Origin: Thermotogaceae bacterium
GTDB taxonomy: Bacteria; Thermotogota; Thermotogae; MWEM01
Assembly (NCBI GenBank): GCA_030445775.1
Contig: JASUTC010000011.1
Coordinates: 1 to 32,631 of the forward strand
Reading direction: 5' to 3'
Length of the DNA: 32,631 bases
Position 1 is the stretch's first letter. The number at the start of each line of letters is the position of its first letter. The notes beneath the pieces were generated by a model that was given only the letters and a program-made list of their open reading frames with translations, had not been told where the DNA came from and did no database searches. The position numbers were made by a program, and so were the translations under genes. Below are positions 28,137 to 32,631 of this stretch, piece after piece.

Positions 28137-29672
28137 TTATTTCATAAACCTCATTATGTCAAAATAAGTGATATAAACCGCCAGTGCCATAATAAAGAAA
28201 AAGCCCGCAGCGTGAATATATCCTTCGATAACGGGGTTGATCTTTTTCCTGGACACCATCTCAATCAAATTAAAGACAATTCTCCCACCATCAAGAGCAG
28301 GAAGCGGGATGAGATTGATGATCCCCAGATTCAGGGTGATTAAGGCGAAAATCAACACAAGGGACTCAAATCCGGCTTTTGTCGCCTGCCCGATGATGTT
28401 GACAATCCCAACAGGTCCGGAAAACTCTGAAATATCCTGTTCCCCGGTAAAGATATTGCCAATGATCATGCCCATACGCCTTAACAGATTATTCGACCAT
28501 TGAAACCCCCATGAAATAGCCAAAAAAGGATTCATCGTCTGCTTGTTTTCGACAGGGGGTTCGAAGAAACTGTTGCCCAACGACTGAATAAACACCTCTG
28601 AAGGCATTTCCAAGGAGACATTTACTCCATTTCTCAACACTTGAACGGTAACTGTATTCAGGTTTTTCATGGTCTCCACGTCCAACACCGTTGAATCCCT
28701 AATACTCAAGTAATGATAGGGAATCTGTGAATCAACGGGAAAATCCATGAACCTTAGTATCGTAAACAAATCGTTTCCTTTTTGGATTTTTTTATCATTA
28801 ATCGACAAAATTTCATCACCATTTTTAAACGGCGCTTGTGTGCTCTTCAACGTTCTCGAAAGGGTTTTGAACTCGATCCCAATCACTTTTCTTTCCTTTA
28901 TCAGTTGATAACCGGAAAGCACTCCTTTTATTTCTTCGCCGGATTCTGTCACCATAACAATCTCTTCTCCACTGTATTCGGAAAGATCAACCTCTTCCAA
29001 TGACAACCCGTTAACACTCTTGATTTGACTTAATGTTAAATTATCCGGTATCGATTCCCCTTTGATGATCATTTCATACTGGCGTGGGAAAACTTCGGGA
29101 TAAACCGTAATTTTCTCCTGCTCATCACCACGGGTAACTGTTAAATCCACACTGTCAGAGTTCTTAATTGTCGTTGAGAGCTCATCTGTATCAAACAATA
29201 TTTTGCCGTTTAATTTGGAAATAACATCATCATCTCTAAGACCGGCTTCCTGTGCAGGAGAATAAGGATCCACCTTTGCGATCCCCACTTGTGGAATTCC
29301 CCAAAACAGGGCGACCACAGACAGTAACAAATAGCCGGCTAAAATTGAGAAAGCGGGACCGGCTAAGGCTATTAAAAACCTTTGCCAAGCCGTTTTAGAG
29401 TAATAAAACCCTCTTCTCTTCTCCTCACTAACCGATTCGTCAATCTCTGTGGGGTCTTCCCCATCCATCCTGACATAACCGCCCAATGGAAAGAGATTAA
29501 TCTTAAAATCCATGCCTGAAGCTGTCTTTTTTCTGTATATCGCAGGGCCAAAACCGATACCAAAGGCTAAAATCCTAACCTTAAACAATCGGGCAAAAAG
29601 TAAATGGCCTAATTCGTGAATCACCACGATAGCTGTAAAGATTAACGCAAAACTGATAATGGTCAAAATCAC
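28137..29672 (-). CDS. rseP: site-2 protease RseP-like, with PDZ region(s)
   Basis: VVIHELGHLLFARLFKV (HExxH), GGYVRMDGEDP, PDZ YSPAQEAGLRDDDVISKLNGK, LPALDGGRIVFNLIE. Confidence 0.93.
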   Translation of the reverse strand: MILTIISFALIFTAIVVIHELGHLLFARLFKVRILAFGIGFGPAIYRKKTASGMDFKINLFPLGGYVRMDGEDPTEIDESVSEEKRRGFYYSKTAWQRFLIALAGPAFSILAGYLLLSVVALFWGIPQVGIAKVDPYSPAQEAGLRDDDVISKLNGKILFDTDELSTTIKNSDSVDLTVTRGDEQEKITVYPEVFPRQYEMIIKGESIPDNLTLSQIKSVNGLSLEEVDLSEYSGEEIVMVTESGEEIKGVLSGYQLIKERKVIGIEFKTLSRTLKSTQAPFKNGDEILSINDKKIQKGNDLFTILRFMDFPVDSQIPYHYLSIRDSTVLDVETMKNLNTVTVQVLRNGVNVSLEMPSEVFIQSLGNSFFEPPVENKQTMNPFLAISWGFQWSNNLLRRMGMIIGNIFTGEQDISEFSGPVGIVNIIGQATKAGFESLVLIFALITLNLGIINLIPLPALDGGRIVFNLIEMVSRKKINPVIEGYIHAAGFFFIMALAVYITYFDIMRFMK

Positions 29673-31073
29673 TTACTGATCACTTCTCTTTTCAGAATCA
29701 TATGGAATGTGTACATAAATGTGTTGTCCAACCGTTAAATACATATCGATCAAATCGGGATTGAATGCCTTGATGGATTCAGGTGTAATCCCAAGCTTTG
29801 CCGCGATGGAATTGATCGTATCGCCTTTTTGAATGGTATAAGTGTATAAATAAGGCTGCGCCGTCACCTTCCATGAAGGTTCTATATGAGGATTACCAGC
29901 GTTCAATGCCCAGAAGACATAGTAAAGTGGAGATAAATCCAGTTCCTTCATAAAGGGAAAGTTTTCCTTGACAACCTCTTTTGGACCAAAAACAAGCGTC
30001 TTCTGAGGTTTTGTAAACGTCTTGATAATCAAACGATCTAGAGGTACTTTTGATAAGTCGATGTAGTACTTCACACCGTAAAGGGAATAATAATTGCCCT
30101 CTTCCCTAACCTTCGTTTCAAAACCATCATAACTGATCAGTGCCCCCGAACGCAATAATAATTTTCTAATATTTGAATTTTCCAAGTGAACGATCCCAAG
30201 GGTGTAATCCTTGAAAATAGTAATGGCCTCCTGAGTAGTCATTGTTGCAGGAAGAGGTGGATTATAGTAAAACATCAAATCAGCTGCAGCATCCTTTTTG
30301 GCCATCAATCCAATTTGAGAATAAAATGGAATTTCCTGTAACTGCGTCATTTGTTGCGGATCAACCACATATTCTTTATTTAACCATTTTGCGTACTGTT
30401 CTTTGGTTTCTTCAAAAACAGGATAAAGATTTGCAGGCTTGTTTAAGTTCACCTCGGTTAACAGAGGACCAAATTCTATATCTACTCTATATACAGCTGT
30501 GTTACGGGGGATGACAAAAGTCTTACTGCGGATTTCCTGGGGAACGATCTTTAACTCGGGATTATCCATGATGATGATAATGGAATCCAAGGCGTACAAA
30601 TCTATCTTTGTTTTCACATTCTCATACCAATCGGAAGGAATTTCAGTGATATTGAAAATTCCAATATCAATGCCTGCAAAGGGTATTTTGATAAAAGAAT
30701 CAAACCCCTGTTGAACCGAATCGCTGACCACAATGGGGATATGCCCCTTTAAATCCTTAATCAGCTCCCCATCCAGTTCATCCCGTGGCGGGGCCACACA
30801 TTTTGTATTCAATTCATCCAGTATCGTTCGTACCGGACTATCCAACTGAGTTTGCGAAAAAATATTCAAAGTCGTGGAATTCCCCAACCCACCGGTACAA
30901 ACCAACAACGGATCAGATTTAATCCCGGTCGTTTCCATAAACTCCATAATGGCATTTGCATTATCCAAAAAATCTTCTTTAATATCCAAAGTCATAATGT
31001 AAAAAGCCAACGAAAAAGAAGAACAGGCAAAAACACTGATCAACACAAAGATAATGATTGAACGCTTACTCAC
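29673..31073 (-). CDS. LysM protein with a degenerate 5'-nucleotidase-like (UshA-type) ectodomain
   Basis: N-terminal signal/anchor; C-terminal LysM YTYTIQKGDTINSIAAKLGITPESIKAFNPDLIDMYLTVGQHIYV; middle resembles the 5'-nucleotidase N and C domains without metal ligands. GTG start. Confidence 0.75.
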   Translation of the reverse strand: MSKRSIIIFVLISVFACSSFSLAFYIMTLDIKEDFLDNANAIMEFMETTGIKSDPLLVCTGGLGNSTTLNIFSQTQLDSPVRTILDELNTKCVAPPRDELDGELIKDLKGHIPIVVSDSVQQGFDSFIKIPFAGIDIGIFNITEIPSDWYENVKTKIDLYALDSIIIIMDNPELKIVPQEIRSKTFVIPRNTAVYRVDIEFGPLLTEVNLNKPANLYPVFEETKEQYAKWLNKEYVVDPQQMTQLQEIPFYSQIGLMAKKDAAADLMFYYNPPLPATMTTQEAITIFKDYTLGIVHLENSNIRKLLLRSGALISYDGFETKVREEGNYYSLYGVKYYIDLSKVPLDRLIIKTFTKPQKTLVFGPKEVVKENFPFMKELDLSPLYYVFWALNAGNPHIEPSWKVTAQPYLYTYTIQKGDTINSIAAKLGITPESIKAFNPDLIDMYLTVGQHIYVHIPYDSEKRSDQ

Positions 31074-31107
31074 TTTGATCCCCCCATTTTACCGTTTATT
31101 TGACTCT

Positions 31108-31116
31108 ATTATAACA
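31108..31116 (-). promoter_or_regulatory. candidate extended -10 (TGTTATAAT), proximal promoter of the LysM-rseP operon
   Basis: - strand TGTTATAAT just upstream of the LysM gene and downstream of the hairpin/T-run. Confidence 0.5.
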
Positions 31117-31132
31117 CGCAAAGAAAACTTTA

Positions 31133-31165
31133 GAAAAAAGTAGGGGAGGGCCCGTGTGCCCTCCC
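31133..31165 (-). terminator. intrinsic terminator (trpB or leader RNA)
   Basis: - strand GGGAGGGC-ACACGG-GCCCTCCC followed by CTACTTTTTTC. Confidence 0.75.
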
Positions 31166-31245
31166 GCTCTGTGAACTCAAGAATTCTTATTATTTTTCTC
31201 ACTATCAACTACAGGTTTTTATAATTAATCATAAACAAACTCGTT

Positions 31246-31254
31246 ATTATAACA
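31246..31254 (-). promoter_or_regulatory. candidate extended -10 (TGTTATAAT) upstream of the terminator, possible leader/sRNA promoter
   Basis: - strand TGTTATAAT in the trpB-LysM gap, about 80 nt before the hairpin. Confidence 0.35.
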
Positions 31255-31289
31255 CTGGCGCCAACGTGTGCCCTCCCCTACTCATTTAT

Positions 31290-32579
31290 TCACAACTTCC
31301 CAATATGATCATACGCACTCAAATCCATAAATCCATGACCGGACAAGTTAAACACAATCGTCTTCACCTCACCGGTTTCCTTACACCTTTTAGCCTCTCT
31401 GATGGTACTGGCCACCGCATGGGAAGATTCCGGTGCCGGAATAATCCCCTCGGTCAAACTGAATATCTGAGCCGCTTTCAAAATCTCCGTTTGAGGCAAA
31501 TCATCCGGTCTGACAATACCTTCATTCACTAATCTGCTGACAATGGGAGAAGCCCCGTGATACCTGAGACCGCCGGCATGAATGGGAGGTGGCACAAATC
31601 CATAACCTAAGGTGTACATCTTCATCTTGGGTGTGAGTTTGCCCGTATCACCAAAATCGTACTCATATTTACCCTCTAAAAGTGTGGGGCAAGCTTGGGG
31701 CTCCGAAGCAATGATCTCAATATCCTTGTTGTTAATGGCATCCATCACAAACGGGAAGACAAAGCCACCGAAATTAGAACCGCCACCTACACAGGCGATC
31801 AACACATCCGGCTTGACATTGGCCTTTTCCAACTGCAATTTCAATTCCTCACCAATAATCGTCTGATGCATCAAAACGTGATCCAAAACACTCCCCAAAG
31901 AATAATTCGTATCGTCACTTTTAACCGCCATCTCCACAGCATCCGTAATGGCCATCCCAAGGGAGCCGTTACAATCCGGATCATCTTTCAGAATCGCACG
32001 TCCCCCCTCGGTTCTCTCAGAGGGACTGGGATAAACCCGTCCGTTGTACAGATGAATCATATGGCGTCTTCCGGGCTTGGTATCGTAACTCACACGCACC
32101 ATGTAAACTTCCACATCCAAACCAAACTTCGTACCGGCATAACTCAAAGCACTCCCCCATTGTCCGGCTCCTGTCTCGGTGGTCAGCTTTGAAAAACCAT
32201 CCTGCTTGTTAAAATACGCCTGTGCCAATGCTGTGTTCACCTTATGACTACCTGTAGGACTGACACTCTCGTTCTTAAAATAAATCTTCGCCGGTGTATC
32301 CAAATACTCTTCCAGTCCCGTTGCATGCACCAAAGGAGATGGCCTGTAAACATAATACTCCTTGATTAACTCTTCAGGAATGGGAATCAAACGATCCTCA
32401 CAGTTAAATTCCTGTTCCACCAACGAAGGCGGAAAGAGCATAGCTAGTTCTTCCGGTTTAATCGGTTCTCCCGTTCCGGGATTCAACATAGGGTCTATCT
32501 TAAAAGGAAGTTCCGCCTTAATGTTATACCAACTCTTTGGCATCTCCTCAAAACTCAACGTAATCTTTTCTCTTTTCAT
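31290..32579 (-). CDS. trpB: tryptophan synthase beta chain, TrpB2-like
   Basis: GSHKVNTALAQAYFNK, TTETGAGQWGSALSYAG, CVGGGSNFGG; long N-terminus typical of TrpB2. ATG at 32579 with an AGGAG-rich leader preferred to the track's TTG. Confidence 0.93.
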   Translation of the reverse strand: MKREKITLSFEEMPKSWYNIKAELPFKIDPMLNPGTGEPIKPEELAMLFPPSLVEQEFNCEDRLIPIPEELIKEYYVYRPSPLVHATGLEEYLDTPAKIYFKNESVSPTGSHKVNTALAQAYFNKQDGFSKLTTETGAGQWGSALSYAGTKFGLDVEVYMVRVSYDTKPGRRHMIHLYNGRVYPSPSERTEGGRAILKDDPDCNGSLGMAITDAVEMAVKSDDTNYSLGSVLDHVLMHQTIIGEELKLQLEKANVKPDVLIACVGGGSNFGGFVFPFVMDAINNKDIEIIASEPQACPTLLEGKYEYDFGDTGKLTPKMKMYTLGYGFVPPPIHAGGLRYHGASPIVSRLVNEGIVRPDDLPQTEILKAAQIFSLTEGIIPAPESSHAVASTIREAKRCKETGEVKTIVFNLSGHGFMDLSAYDHIGKL

Positions 32580-32631
32580 ACCTCTCACTCCTCTCAAATT
32601 TATAAAATGTGTTATTTTTCCAATAAAAAAA

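Overview
This is a dense bacterial chromosomal window, almost entirely protein-coding. Genes run on the + strand from 1 to about 16.81 kb and on the - strand from about 16.82 kb to the end, meeting at one convergent junction with a gap of about 10 bp. The one exception I found is a small antisense lipoprotein ORF at 11988-12164, which the supplied ORF track misses. The + strand carries: a 5'-truncated SpoU-family RNA methyltransferase, mutL, a DUF151 nuclease, a small orphan ORF, a XerC/D-type recombinase, mutS2, murA, lon, engB/yihA, a FliJ-like coiled-coil protein, upp, a Gfo/Idh oxidoreductase, glgD, glgC and an unknown tail-anchored protein. The - strand carries, in transcription order: trpB; a LysM protein, rseP, a triple-OstA/LptA-like protein and gpmA; rsmA/ksgA, a PAS-AAA+-Fis regulator, folE2 and a divergent MutS-like ATPase; then mrp, a four-TM protein, a TPR/beta-propeller/VWA-like exported protein and a TPR protein. 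Gene content (TrpB2-type trpB, folE2, glgD+glgC, lon-engB, OstA-like proteins) suggests a diderm anaerobe, possibly Thermotogota-like. That taxonomic call is an inference from memory and was not tested. I saw no CRISPR array, tRNA, rRNA, transposase or phage module. The most interesting items are: (i) an apparently catalytically dead 5'-nucleotidase fused to LysM; (ii) three tandem OstA/LptA-like modules in one exported protein; (iii) an NtrC-like regulator without GAFTGA, in an operon with rsmA, folE2 and a divergent MutS-like ATPase; (iv) a leader/terminator arrangement with mutually exclusive hairpin arms between trpB and the LysM-rseP operon; (v) the unannotated 58-aa lipoprotein. None of these amounts to a proven new system.
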